Translations under genes and position numbers: made by a program
Notes under the pieces: model-generated
Database searches by the model: none
What the model was told of the DNA's origin: nothing
Seen by the model: only the letters and a program-made list of their open reading frames with translations
Assembly: GCF_032362555.1 (NCBI RefSeq)
Contig: NC_083511.1
Span: forward strand, 11,895,001-11,959,000
DNA: 64,000 nucleotides
Reading direction: 5' to 3'
Source of the DNA: Amyelois transitella
Lineage: Eukaryota > Arthropoda > Insecta > Lepidoptera > Pyralidae
Part shown: positions 1 through 27,009 of the stretch, piece after piece
Position numbering within the stretch: position 1 is the stretch's first letter
How the letters are laid out: every line of letters starts with the position of its first letter

Positions 1-105
1 TGTGTGTGTGTGTGTGTCAATAATGTGACGTGTCACACCAGCGTCTCCTGCGTCCTGGAGCGCGCGTCGCCGCACAGCAGGATGTCACAGAGCAGCGCGG
101 CCGCG

Positions 106-140
<35 letters not shown>

Positions 141-451
141 AATAATGTGACGTGTCACACCAGCGTCTCCTGCGTCCTGGAGCGCGCGTCGCCGCACAGC
201 AGGATGTCACAGAGCAGCGCGGCCGCGTTGTGTGTGTGTGTGTGTGTGTGTCAATAATGTGACGTGTCACACCAGCGTCTCCTGCGTCCTGGAGCGCGCG
301 TCGCCGCACAGCAGGATGTCACAGAGCAGCGCGGCCGCGTTGTGTGTGTGTGTGTGTGTGTGTCAATAATGTGACGTGTCACACCAGCGTCTCCTGCGTC
401 CTGGAGCGCGCGTCGCCGCACAGCAGGATGTCACAGAGCAGCGCGGCCGCG

Positions 452-486
<35 letters not shown>

Positions 487-573
487 AATAATGTGACGTG
501 TCACACCAGCGTCTCCTGCGTCCTGGAGCGCGCGTCGCCGCACAGCAGGATGTCACAGAGCAGCGCGGCCGCG

Positions 574-608
<35 letters not shown>

Positions 609-697
609 AATAATGTGACGTGTCACACCAGCGTCTCCTGCGTCCTGGAGCGCGCGTCGCCGCACAGCAGGATGTCACAGAGCAGCGCGGCCGCGTT
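1..697. repeat. tandem array of a partial PPP6R exon plus (TG)n
   Basis: Six copies of a 112-122-bp unit; the conserved part begins 'tcaataatgtgacg' at 17, 139, 251, 363, 485 and 607. Each copy holds about 68 bp of the 3' part of PPP6R exon 7, its putative splice donor and the start of the intron, followed by a (TG)n run of variable length. The copy at 607-697 is continuous with the complete exon and is taken as the original. Copies look almost identical apart from the TG length, which implies recent expansion or an assembly artefact. Confidence 0.95.
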
Positions 698-3600
698 GCC
701 GGCGGCCGCCGCCTGCAGCTTGCGGCTGAGAGTCCGCCGCGGAGGCTGGCCAGAGTCGCCCTTCTCAGTCTCCTTTCCTACAGACAAAAGTTATAGTTGG
801 GATAGCTTCTTATATCGCGTAAATTCACAGCTTGGTCAATATAAAGACAATAAATATTTTTCTTAAAAACATAGTTGTTTAAATTATAGAAATAAAGGAT
901 TGGCACCAAGATGGAGGCCAGCCAGAGTCACCCTACTTGCCTACTGGCAAAAGACCATGTTTGGATAGCTTACCCTATCCTAATAAACGAGCAATATTTG
1001 TATATTCATATATATATTTGTACTCGCGTTCTCGAAAATGACACTGACAATTTCGTTGAAAAAAAATTAAACTCTAGCTGTGACCTGCATCCATCCATCT
1101 ACAGTGGTATATTTGTTTTTCCCATAATTTCATCCAAAAATTTTTTATTTTACCATACAAAATGGCCGCTAGAGATCGATAATTTCGACGACTCGATCAC
1201 TGTACGAGATGGCTCAGTTGGCGAGCGCCGGACTGTTCGTTATGCCGTAATCGTAAGTGGAACCCTATGTCCCAACCCCAACCCTGACCCAACAACTACT
1301 TATTTTTTTTTAGTTTAGTATTCTTTTTGATGGGTTTTTTTATTTAGCATTTTTACTTCCACCTATTTTTGTTTTTTTGGTGTATTTGTTATTTCGTCGA
1401 TGGTTTTCTGAGTTTACTACCAGCAGCCAGATTGACCAGCTATTTCACGATTAGATAATGGTTCATACCTGTGTGGTTATGGTTAGTCAACTCGTCGTCA
1501 GTATCCTCGGGCAGGTACCCGCCGCACACCACTTGGATGAGGCTCTCCAGCAGCTGGTGCTCCTCGAACCACTGGCAAAACAACAAAAAATATTAAATTA
1601 AAATTTTTAAAAGCCCTGATACAATTTTGGCGTAGTATTCTTGATCTTGGTGCCGTGTGGTTCCGGGCATCAACCAACAAAAAGAATAGGACCACTACAT
1701 CTCTTTCCCATGGATTTCGCAAAGGCGACAAAGGGATAAGCTTATATACTTGGGATTCCTCTTTAAGGCGATGGCTTAGCAAGCACTATTTGTATATCAG
1801 TTCTATCTTTACGTCAAACAGCTGAGGGTGGCCTTTCTTGATCAAATCCGGTCATTCAGGTAAAAGGTCAGGTCAAAAGTACCCGAAACAGACGAGCTTG
1901 CAAGTGTGCAGGGATCATGACAAGAGGAAAGATGAAGTCTCTACCTACCCCTTGTGATTTCACATATTTATAAAGAGTTTCCTGCTACTCATGTCTTTTT
2001 CTTCATACCTAAAAATCTAATTACCCAATTCAGAATGACGATCAGATAGGTTATGATTATAACCTGGATGACCGACAGAGAAAAAAAAAAACAATTCCAC
2101 CAGGAAATCCGGAATGAATCATATCAATAAAACTGACCTCCATAACAATCTTGTTGAACAGGTCATCAAGGCGGATGAAGTATTTGAAGGTGTCCGCAAT
2201 GGCTGAAGTGGCCATGTGTCTCAGCAAGTTTGGAAGGAAGTCCTTCCTAGACTTGAAGAAGTCCAGCACGCGAAGGCATACGATGTGATACAAGTACCAG
2301 TCCTGAGAGAAATTAAATTTTATTGCGACACACTACTTTTGAAGGAATTTATTTATTTGCCAAAACAAAATAAAAAAAAATCTTCTTTGAACTCTTAAAT
2401 GCATGTATATGAAATAATTATGCATGATTGTGAATTTACACGTGGCACTTTGTAACACAAACACAAATTCGCGCCGCCCTGCGCAGTCTTACGGATTTTC
2501 GATCAGGTCACGAGTCCTGACGCGAATTTAAACATTTCTTACCCATCCCATAAAGTTCATGACGCAGGTGATTTTTCATTTTAAAAATAAACTAATGACC
2601 TGTTTAGTATTCCGTTCTAGTAGCATTTCCACGGTCTTGCTGAAGTAGGATGCCAGCAGTGGGTTCAGCGGTGGTTCCTTTGTGATGAAGTCGCAAAGGC
2701 GGTTCATCTGCGTCACGTCCATGGACAACTTGTCGCTGAGAGTGGCTAGGTCGCTTGTCAACACCTGCGGGGGTTTAAAGAAGTCGGAATAAGTAATAAT
2801 AAAAAGTTATTGTTCTTTTATTGTCAGATGTTATTTGTTTTTGTTTCTTATAGCAAAAATCTATGTTTGATAAAGATTTGTTACCTCACAAGCGATGCTG
2901 GCCAGCCTGTACTGTGATGTGAGCTCCACATTCTGTGGGGGCTCCTCTGTGATCAGCGTGATCAGCTCTGCCAATATGTCGGGCCGCGTGAGGCTGTAAA
3001 ATGTTACAGATGTAATGGCATCACAAAATCACAGCTGCATGCGCCCCAGAGGGGTGGGCAGCTGAATCTTATCATTTGCCACAATTTTTGTATACAGCTA
3101 CATTATTTTAAATTTTATTATTGGAAATTTTGAACATCACTTAATAATTGTCATATCTTTTGATTTCACAACATTGGTTGTCATCATATAAATTACTTAA
3201 GCACTAGGCAACATCAATAAAGATATAGCGCCCAATATACAGCTTTGATTAGAAAGCATGTTCCTGATTTGTACTACAACTCTAGATAAGCACTCTCAGT
3301 TAACCTAATCATGACATCAACAAAGCACTTCTCTTGCAAATAACAGATGATTCATAGTTTTATGATACTATTTGTTTTGATTTTACTAGCAGCAAAATAT
3401 ATAGAGGATTAATTCTAAGTGGCTCCTGAGGCTCTGCCTGCAAGCTATTTGAACACTCACAATTGTATCAGGTTCTTGTTATCCCCCTTGCATTCCTGCA
3501 GGATGTCATCTGCCTCCAACACTTGACTCAGAGTCACATTCTGCAACAAACCCAATGTTTATGATGAAAACACGACTGTCGACGAATCCACATATAATTC

Positions 3601-3758
3601 AAAACATTCACACTCTTAAATAATTACGAGTTTCAACGATATTACAGAAATAAATAATAGTTCGTCCACTCATAACCACTCTTCACCATAATACGCACCT
3701 CTTCTTTGAGGAGAAAATTTAACTCCCGTACTACAATATAGTTACCGCTCCAAAACAT
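629..3758 (-). CDS. PPP6R: SAPS-domain regulatory subunit of protein phosphatase 6 (5' part, partial)
   Basis: PPP6R proteins bind the PP6 catalytic subunit and direct it to substrates. Coding exons on the minus strand: 3758-3699, 3540-3461, 2993-2885, 2764-2600, 2302-2138, 1571-1469 and 777-629; all join in frame, giving 277 codons so far. The start MFWSGN matches the family's MFW start. Family landmarks are DDILQECK in exon 2, NPLLASYFSKT in exon 4 (SAPS helical repeats) and AALLCDIL in exon 7 (family: TLCDI). Exon 6 uses donor CAG|GTATGA at 1469, the only choice that keeps frame with exon 7. Exon 7 most likely ends at CTG|GTGTGA; without splicing a TGA follows at once. The gene continues left of the window. 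Start is certain, exon 7 donor less so. Confidence 0.9.
911..1468. other. PPP6R intron 6, no gene
   Basis: Positions 911-985 look like a diverged copy of the exon 7 3' boundary region (748-812). The rest is AT-rich. A run near 1211 resembles a pol III A box, but no B box follows, so no RNA gene is called. Confidence 0.5.
1650..1835 (+). repeat. DR-A copy (260-bp dispersed repeat), degraded
   Basis: Starts with the family's TGCCGTGTGGTTCC head; the 3' end is lost and it abuts a DR-B fragment. Lies in PPP6R intron 5. Confidence 0.85.
1845..1945 (+). repeat. DR-B fragment (LINE 3' end)
   Basis: Matches the 'gatcaaat...gtacccgaaac...gtgtgcaggg' part of the LINE-derived DR-B family seen best at 57800-58222. 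Confidence 0.8.
3095..3200 (-). repeat. DR-C fragment
   Basis: Contains 'taataattgtcatatcttt' and 'acaacattggttg', shared with the other DR-C copies. Lies in PPP6R intron 2. Confidence 0.7.
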
Positions 3759-4350
3759 AATTAAAATTAATAAGTACTAATTGTTAATTTACACTAAATC
3801 CATAGAAAAATTATTATTTCTCTAGTTTTTTAGCGATTATCCGATAAAAATGCAACGATCAGTTTTATTTCTGACAGCGAGGAACAGAATTGCCATTGCC
3901 ATATGAAACTGTATAAAAACTACGGTTATCAAAAATATTGCATCATCAAAAAATATGAAAGATTAGTAGTAGATTTTTTTATTTCTGTAGCGAGTACGAG
4001 CTGACTGTCTACAAAGTGTAATACACATCTGCTTTTTAGTAGTGCTGATTGTTACGGAATAAAAGGCTTAAAACTTTTTTTCCTGCCGTACAAGTGCGTA
4101 TTTCCTTGACGCTGATATAAGAAATTGAAGATATGGTCCTATAAAGTATCGCACCGCATGACACAATAGGCAGCATAACTATTAAGTATTTACTACTTGG
4201 ATGATAGACAAGTCTCGGGCGCCTCTTATAGGACGCATCCGAGTATATAAATTTATACTCGGATGCGTCCTATAAGAGGCATTCATCTCCATATAAAGTT
4301 TTTTTTTTTCTTTTTTACGTAATTAAACACACAAGTATATAAAAGAAACA
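3759..4350. other. PPP6R upstream / DDX10 downstream intergenic region
   Basis: About 0.6 kb between the PPP6R start codon and the DDX10 poly(A) signal, both genes on the minus strand. It must carry the PPP6R promoter; no TATA box is evident. Holds the palindrome at 4221-4280. Confidence 0.6.
4221..4280. repeat. perfect 27-bp inverted repeat
   Basis: Arms 4221-4247 and 4254-4280 are exact reverse complements around a 6-base loop (taaatt). Located just downstream of the DDX10 poly(A) signal. Confidence 0.95.
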
Positions 4351-4356
4351 TTTATT
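4351..4356 (-). terminator. DDX10 poly(A) signal
   Basis: AATAAA on the minus strand, 27 bases beyond the DDX10 stop codon. Close to the stop, but the only good candidate nearby. Confidence 0.6.
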
Positions 4357-4382
4357 TTAACATTACACTAAGTACATATAAA

Positions 4383-7233
4383 CTACTTTTTCTGTAGAAG
4401 CTGCATGGCCAGCGCCTCTGCCTCTTGCACGGAGAGTGTTTTCGAGATATCTTCCACCTTCTTGATTTTCCGCGGGACCACACTCTCCGGCGGGATGCTG
4501 TTCTTCTCTAGGAGTTTCCGCTTTGTAGGCCTGCAATCAATCATGATTATCAATATCTTTTATATTAATTACCAATAAAATTTCAAAGTTCTAAAATAAA
4601 AAAAAAATGCAGTCACCCATTTACATAGATATTAATGTAGTGGTACTACATATTTTTGAACCAAAATCAAATTCACATTTAATTTTCCTGCTATTTAATA
4701 AGGAAATGTTTCTCATAAATGTATGAAACTTTTATGAGAAACATTTCCTTATTAAATGGCAGGAAAATTAAATGTGAGAATAAGTAAATAAAAGAATAGT
4801 AGACTTTAAAAATTACCTGTAGAACTCTTCTTCCTCCTCTTCAGATGACTCGTCATCATCTGATATATCCCTCCCGTCATAATCAGATTCTTCATCACTG
4901 CCGTCAGCCTTTCCATACACTTGGTCAGGGTCCGGCAACCATGAGAGATCCGGCCCATCTGATTCAGACTGTGATCCAAAGTCATCCTTTTCACCTACAT
5001 CTTCTTTCTTTTTATTCTTCAATTTCCTCTTCTTTTCTCTATGCTTTGTCTGCACTTTTTCTCTAAACTGCATCTTATCGACCTTGTCTTCCTCCTGCAC
5101 CGTTTCTTTGGTTTTCTCTAAATAAAGCCCAGGTTGTATATTCTCATTCTCAATTTGATTTCCAAAATAGGACTTCACATCTTCTGTCTCATCTTCTACT
5201 GTGTCTCTCTCTACTGTGTCTCCCTCTTCTGTGAACTTCACTTTAGTGTTAACATTAACTTGATTTTTAAGCATATTTCTAACAACAGCCTCTTCAGACA
5301 ATGATTTTGTTTTCTTAATTGAATCAATTTCTTGTGGTTCTACAATATCACCTTCAACATTTACATCTAACTTCGTGACTTGAATGAAATTGTCGTGATC
5401 AACATCACTTTTATGAAATTCAAACTTCTCTAGTTTTTTCTTGTGTCTCTTTTTAATTTCTTTTAAATCATCTGTATTCTCTATTACTATATCGTTATCA
5501 TGATCTGATTCACTGTCACCAGGTATTTTACCTGCAGCATTCAATTTATCTATGAGGTCATCATCTTCTTTATCATTTTCTTTTTGAGTCTCAATTACAT
5601 TCTTATTATTTCTGTGCAGGAATTTTATGCTTGGAGGAACAACTAATCCTAAAGATCTTCCATAGGCATCTGTATCCAATAGTTGTACATTAAAAATATC
5701 CTTATTTTTCATGAGGAAGACAGATCTGACATAACTAATAAATGCTCTCTGAGCACTCTTTTTCAGGTCTGAATTGAAAGACACTAAACCTTCAATTTTT
5801 TTCTCGGGCAATACAACTTTTGATGGATCTATAGCTATTTTATTAATAGGAATTTTGCTTTTCTTTAAATCTTCAACTATTTTCTCTTCATGGGGTAGTA
5901 ACATTAGCAGACCTTCACCTTTGCCAAACACCCCACGTGCAGTGCGGCCGGCTCTGTGAATGTATGTCTCCACATCTTCAGGACAATCCATCTGAATCAC
6001 CCAGTTAACTCTGGGGAAATCTAATCCACGTGAAGCCAAATCTGTAGCAAACAAAACTACATTTGATTTTCTACAAAATTCATTGTAAATTTTTTCTCTT
6101 TTTTCTTGATGAAGTGATCCATAAAGAGCGAGCAGGCTGACACCAGGTCGGAGTTTACAGAACAACTGGTAGGTGTATTTGACTTGTTTGCAAGTAGCCA
6201 TGAACACTAAAACTTTTTGCTTCAAATGGTTTCTTATAAATGACCAAAGGATGGCCATCTTTTCATCCAAATCACACACAATATAACTTTGTTGTAATGA
6301 CTCTGGAGTGACTGTATCAGCCTGTTCATGTGGAGCCACATATGTCGGGAATGACAAGCTGAGCCGAGCTAGGTCTTTGACAGATTTAGTCTGAGTTGCT
6401 GAGAACAATAGGGTTTGCCTTTCTGTTGGAAGATTTTCTATAATAGCATTCATTGCTTGTGCGAAACCCAGGTCCAAACATCTATCAGCCTCGTCCAGCA
6501 CTAAGATTTGCATCTGATGACAGTTAAATAAAGGATTTTCATCCATGTGTTGAAGTAATCGTCCAGGTGTGCAAATTAAAATATTTATTTGATCCATTCG
6601 CTTCCTTTCAAACTTGAGATTTTGACCTCCAATTATCAGGCCAGCTGAGAAGTCATGGTAGTGTCCTATTTTCCTTAAGGTTTCATATATCTGATAGGCC
6701 AATTCTCTTGTTGGAGAAATGACAATGGCTCCAACCCCGTCATATCGTGTCCATTTCTTACAAAATAACAATTCGAGTATCGGAACTAAGAAAGCCAATG
6801 TTTTCCCAGAGCCGGTCTTGGCAGCTCCCAGAATATCTTTGCCCTGAAGTGCGTAACCAATTGCCTGTCGTTGGATTTCTGTCGGAATAATGTAGTTGTT
6901 ATCTTTCAGGCCTTTCAATGTCTTTTGGGAGATTGGGAAATCTTTGAATGTTTTTATTTCATCTGGTACTATCTGTAAAGCAAAAGGTAAGAATTATCAT
7001 TAAGATCGAAAGTAGCTAATGTTACTATAAATAAAGTAAATGCCTGCAAATCTTCTGCAATAATGGGTGTAAAAATAAAATCACCATACTTTTTCATACT
7101 GCGCCTGCAAATATTGTATTGCTGCACCTTCCTCGGTACTCTTCTTCTTTTTCGGTTTGTAAAGGCGGATCTTATTTTTCTTGGAATTCTTTTTATCATT
7201 CTCATCTTTTTTCGTCATTGTTAATTTAGACAT
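4383..7233 (-). CDS. DDX10: DEAD-box RNA helicase DDX10 (Dbp4 type)
   Basis: Nucleolar RNA helicase of the Dbp4/DDX10 family, which in yeast acts in small-subunit rRNA processing. Three exons: 7233-7090, 6972-4817, 4530-4383; 815 aa. The first donor (AAA|GTATGG) is set by frame; a donor five bases further on would break it. Motifs: AAKTGSGKT (97-106), PTRELA, DEAD (208-211), SAT (239-241), RGLDFP, HRAGRTAR (387-394). The segment FVSYVRS...SLGL after the helicase core is the DUF4217-type extension shared with DDX10. The C-terminal third is acidic and lysine-rich, ending in an EEEEEEFYR stretch and a short basic last exon. The first Met (7233) opens a lysine-rich N terminus; a second Met follows at residue 6. 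Intact. Confidence 0.96.
4674..4776. repeat. hairpin-forming inverted repeat in DDX10 intron 2
   Basis: Arms 4674-4719 and 4731-4776 (46 bp each) are reverse complements with one mismatch, around an 11-base loop. It lies inside the 286-bp intron and would be transcribed with the pre-mRNA. Confidence 0.93.
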
Positions 7234-8039
7234 TTAAAAGATAAATGAGTTCTATATATTATTTTCTTCTTTCAAATTATAACCTCACAAAAAACAAAGA
7301 AATTGAAAAATCGAGCGTGACTGATGATGGAACGACGTTTACAACCATTGTCGCTGTCATCTGTCAATTCTGTCATGCAACATTAAAAAACTCAGAGTAA
7401 AATCAAAACAAAAAAAAAACACGTTTTTTTGCTTAGATTCGTCCGCATGGAACAGGCTAAGGTCAAAGACTATACTGCCAATCATTAGTCGAGTGAAAAA
7501 ACACATAAACGTAAAAACATTACCATAATCTTATTCTATTCTAGTCTATTCCGTAAGGGATAAAGACGCACCTGTACTTGAAATTTTTTGGTGTTAATTT
7601 ATGTTTCTTTTATGTATCTATTGTTTTTAATTAAATTACTTTAAGCAAACTGTCAATCCTGTTGTTATTAATTTTAATCTTTTACTTAAAAAGCGATTCG
7701 CTAACATTGACGTTTCGCGTGGAACCAACGGCTGTATACCCCAGCACAGCCCTAACCGATTTTTTAAAAGAATTTGTGCGAAAGCAGTAACATGGTAAAC
7801 GAAGTCAGAACGTAGGAATCTAGTATAGTTACTATAAATATTCTACTAGCTAGTGCTAGTAACTTCTTTGGAAATTAAACCGCTTATTTTCGATTCGTTA
7901 CTTCGTACATCACTACAACTTCCTTTTATCATTCGCATTGATTCACGATTGCTCCACAGCGGGTCATCGGTCATTTCATTCATCGCATTCCCGCTCTGTT
8001 CCATTCTCGTTCTCGCTCGCTCCCGCCCCGCATAAACAA
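7234..8039. promoter_or_regulatory. shared upstream region of DDX10 and cathepsin L
   Basis: The DDX10 start codon (minus, 7233) and the cathepsin L 5'UTR exon (plus, about 8040-8132) diverge from here. No clear TATA box. A GC-richer stretch near 8000-8030 precedes the inferred cathepsin L transcription start. Otherwise nothing recognised. Confidence 0.5.
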
Positions 8040-8132
8040 TCGAGCTGTCCTCAGAGCGTGACGTGAACCTAGTGACTTTGAAATAAATATTATTGTTAGG
8101 AGTCGTCGACCTGCAACATTGTACTATTAAAT
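8040..8132 (+). other. cathepsin L 5'UTR exon (inferred)
   Basis: The ATG exon is preceded by an acceptor (cccacag at 9387-9393), so an upstream noncoding exon is needed. The strong donor GTAAGT at 8133 marks a probable end; the 5' limit is a guess. Confidence 0.5.
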
Positions 8133-8711
8133 GTAAGTTATTTAATTTCTTTAAAATCTCTCTTACATTAACAACGTGAAGGTAATTTACCAGAGCAAAT
8201 TAGAATGTTGTTATTTAGTTCGAGTGGGTTTGCCTTTGTGTGGTTTCTTTGTGTCGTCCACAAACTGTCGATTCATGCAAACTTAGCTACTGCGTAGTGA
8301 TAGTCTTTAAACTTCATTATTAATCAGATGTGTACTATGAATTAGATACTGTAAACTACTAATTTAAACACTAATTGCAGAGTTCCTACAAACGATTAGT
8401 ATTGCGTCATTCAGTAGGCAAAAAATATGAGGGCATGTAGGAAGATAAATCACAACAGATTTATATAATGAAGGGTTTATTTTATACCCATGAAACCATT
8501 AAGAACAAGATAAATAAGTAATTAGTACATAGGTACTTTGAAAAAAGTTTATAATAAGTTTGTGCTACAATCGTCATTCGATTTAGTAGTTTTAGTAAGG
8601 TAGGTAGTTTTTAAAAGGCCCCGCGCTAGAAGGCCCCAAAAGAAAGGGAAATTCCCAGGAGAAAATTATCCAGGAATAGAAATCCCCATGCCAAACAAGA
8701 ACTAGCTATTG

Positions 8712-8945
8712 AATAGTATTGAGCATAGAACCACTCCATCTATTTCCCATGAATGTCGTAAAAGGCAACTAAGGGATAGGCTTATAAACTTGAGATGCTT
8801 CTTTTAGGCGATGGGCTAGCAACCTGTCACTACTTGAATCTCAATTCTATCATTAAGCCAAACATCTGAATGTGACTTTTCAAGACTGTTGGCTCTGTCA
8901 ACCCCACTAGGGATATAGTCGTGATTATATGTATATATTTTTTAA
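8712..8945 (+). repeat. DR-A copy, 5' truncated
   Basis: Covers 'ccactccatct' to 'gggatatagtcgtgatta' and an (ATGT)n-like tail. Confidence 0.85.
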
Positions 8946-9192
8946 ATGGCGATCTCTCTTTTGGCGAAAAGGGTGGCCCTTATGGTAGGTGCCTAACTAT
9001 GTAAATAACCTGACATGTTTTCACACTAGAAAATACAAATTATGAAGTCATAAGAATTTCTTTTGCTTTTAACTAGGTACAATTAATTAAAGTAAATAAG
9101 TTTTTTAATAAAAGAAATTTGCTGTGAATTGGACTCATAATTCGTGCCTTTTTTATTAGAGATGGAGTGATCCTATTATTTTTTTTATTGGT

Positions 9193-9370
9193 ACCACACG
9201 GCACTATTTAAGAGATTTATATTTGTCAATTGATGTCTGGTGAAAATGCTGCTGTGTAGTGTGTACGGCCGCTTCTTCTACACATGCGCTTTGGAAGCGG
9301 TAGTAGAAATAATTTATGAGATGTCAATAAGTGCTTCCAATTATGAAAATAAATCTTTTCTAAGTTCTTT
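9193..9370 (+). repeat. DR-C copy
   Basis: Contains 'ccgcttcttctacacatg' and ends in 'gaaaataaatct', as at 19425-19590. Confidence 0.8.
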
Positions 9371-9402
9371 AACTTAAGTATGAATACCCACAGTATATCA
9401 AA

Positions 9403-24749
<15,347 letters not shown>

Positions 24750-25345
24750 TGTAAACTCCTCGCATATTTTCTACTTTAATACTTCCGTGTATAAAGATTT
24801 TAATTTTGCAATTGTATTAATGATTTTAGTTTCAGACCGCCATTTTATATTGTAAATCTTTTAAAATAGTTTTTATCTGCATTTTTGTATTGTCATTTAA
24901 TTATTAGTTGCGTTTAAGGCTGCTTTGAAATTGGGTTTATAAGTTCGATATCTGAATTTCGTATGTACTTTTGCATTCGACTTTGTGAGTCACCAATTTC
25001 AAGAATAGCCCCCGAAATTGCATTGTTTATTGAAAATTGGACTAAGTCAGCTTTTATGTTATTTTCCAAACATGTAATATTGTGATATTCTTATCGTTAG
25101 CATCTTATGATAACCTTTACCTACTTTAATCAAGTGTTAACACCAACACTCATTCCATAGAGAAATTAGTGGCTTGGCTGCCAATTCAAAATGCGGTTAT
25201 GTAATGAAATGTATGTAGCTAAATTTTATATAATATCTTCATTCCACGTGCTGGCCATTTTAGGATAAGTTCAAGTGTAAAATACTGATTATATTTTAAA
25301 ATCAAGTGTGATATAGATGCTTATTTAGTTGTAAGTCGTTAAGTG

Positions 25346-25351
25346 AATAAA
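25346..25351 (+). terminator. cathepsin L poly(A) signal
   Basis: AATAAA about 600 bp past the stop codon, followed by T/G-rich sequence; marks the probable 3' end. Confidence 0.6.
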
Positions 25352-25414
25352 TGAGTAATATTTTGTAAATCAGCTGTTTCAATGTTTCCACTCGAATTTA
25401 ACTACTTCATTGGT

Positions 25415-25520
25415 TTCCTGGCGTTAGTGCCAGTTCTATCTGACCTCTGGAGCGAAGCCCGGGGTGCGCCTTGATCACGATCATGGAGTGGCTGAGTCAG
25501 GTGTACACGAAGCAATCCCC
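25415..25520 (-). repeat. SINE-D fragment
   Basis: 'gagcgaagcccggggtgcgc' to 'gtgtacacgaagcaa' matches other SINE-D copies. Confidence 0.75.
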
Positions 25521-25552
25521 GTCTTTGCGAAATTTGCAAGGAAACCTATAAA

Positions 25553-25760
25553 CATACATACATATAATCACGTCTATATCCCTTTCGGGTGGGTTTTGAC
25601 AGGCCACGTTCAGCTGTTTGGCTTAATGATAGAATTGAAATTCAAATTGTGACAGGTTGCTAGCCCATCGCCTAAAAGAAGAAACCCAAGTTTGTAAGCC
25701 TTGTCGCCTTTTACGACATCCATGGGAACGAGTTGCAGTGGTCTTATTCACACGGCACCA
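25553..25760 (-). repeat. DR-A copy with small deletions
   Basis: (atac)n, then 'cacgtctatatcccttt'; ends 'cacacggcacc'. Confidence 0.85.
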
Positions 25761-26234
25761 AGGAAAGCTAATCCATATTAAATCATTTTCATCCAATTGC
25801 CTGAATGTCCATGTTTCTCAAACACTTGAACCTATCTGCTGGTATTATTGTAAAAAGTGTGTTTCTACAATAATTTTACCTATATACAATGTGTTGTGTA
25901 AACGTCGTTACCTGCGTTGGTATGCGAGTCGTCGTGATGTGAGCGATTCCGTAGAAAAAAACTGAGGTGAATGACTACTACGCTTGGCGCAAAAAAGGCA
26001 GCGCTCTTTCATATTTTTGTTTTGTGCTGTCGATCTGAGCCGCGATTCTAAACTTGACCTTGTCCGATCTTATAGACGTGTGATGGGTGGATGTTTTTAT
26101 GAACCCAAGATTTAAGTATCACGAATTTACCACAAATACCTATGTACCTAACTTAAGTGTTACCAAACTAGAATAAGGAAAATGCATACTTGGCTTCGCT
26201 TATTATTATCACGAGTAAAATCTAATTTTTTTTT
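25761..26234. other. intergenic
   Basis: No gene or recognised repeat. Confidence 0.5.
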
Positions 26235-26490
26235 GCATCCTAAGTAATATTATAAATGGGAAAGTGGGTAAGTTTGTTTGGAATATCTTTGCGCGTTATT
26301 TCTCAACCAATTTCCTTGAAATTTTGCATACCTATAGTCAAGATTTTAAGGATATTAAGAGTGGAGAAAACAGGGTACCTGTCATCCCGGTAAATTCTGG
26401 CGTTCTCGTGGGATTCGCGAAAAACGTGTAAGTATTCTTTTGTAAGTGGCGCTAATATCGCGCATGCGGAGCCGCGGGTATACCTAAGCT
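26235..26490 (+). repeat. RTE-like LINE 3' fragment
   Basis: 'ttgcgcgttatttctcaacc' and 'ttgaaattttgcatacc' followed by a degraded 'gcggagccgcggg' end; same family as 30415-30630. Confidence 0.6.
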
Positions 26491-26527
26491 AGCACTTAAT
26501 GAACAAACTATTTCCTTACTTTGAGAT

Positions 26528-26758
26528 GAGTGATGAGAGGACCACTCCATCTCTATCACATGGATGTCGTAAAAGACGACTAAGGGATAGACTTAAAAAC
26601 TTGGGATTTTTTATAGTCGATGAGCTAGCAACCTGTCACTATTTGAATCTCAATTCTATCATTAAGCCAAAAAACTGAACGTGGCCATTCAGTCTTTTCA
26701 AGACTGTTGGCTCTGTCTACCCCGCAAGGGATATTGACGTGACCATATGTATGTATGT
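26528..26758 (+). repeat. DR-A copy, 5' truncated, with target duplication
   Basis: Flanked by actttgagat at 26518-26527 and 26759-26768; ends in (atgt)n. Confidence 0.9.
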
Positions 26759-27009
26759 ACTTTGAGATATAAAAATGGCGAATTCATCTTTACTTCAGTA
26801 ACCAAGTAAGAGTTCCAATTTAAAATTGATTCAGCTATTAAAAGTGAAACCAATGGAGGGGCTAACTAACATAATTATGATATTTCAAAAATTTTAACTG
26901 ACTAATTGAACTAAATAACAAGCTAATATAGCATAATGTAAGATAGTGATACATGTACCTATCTATATGTCACGTCACGATATCAATAATGGCAAAAATC
27001 CGCTAAGCT

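Larger units (their letters stand above)
8133..9393. other. cathepsin L 5'UTR intron
   Basis: About 1.26 kb with one DR-A and one DR-C copy. Nothing else recognised. Confidence 0.5.

Noticed and set aside
30-866. plus-strand proteins over the tandem array
   Set aside because: Frames arise from the repeated antisense exon and the TG runs; the minus strand carries the conserved PPP6R sequence.
1205-1270. tRNA-like or SINE head ('tggctcagttgg')
   Set aside because: Only the A-box-like part is present; no B box or repeat body follows.
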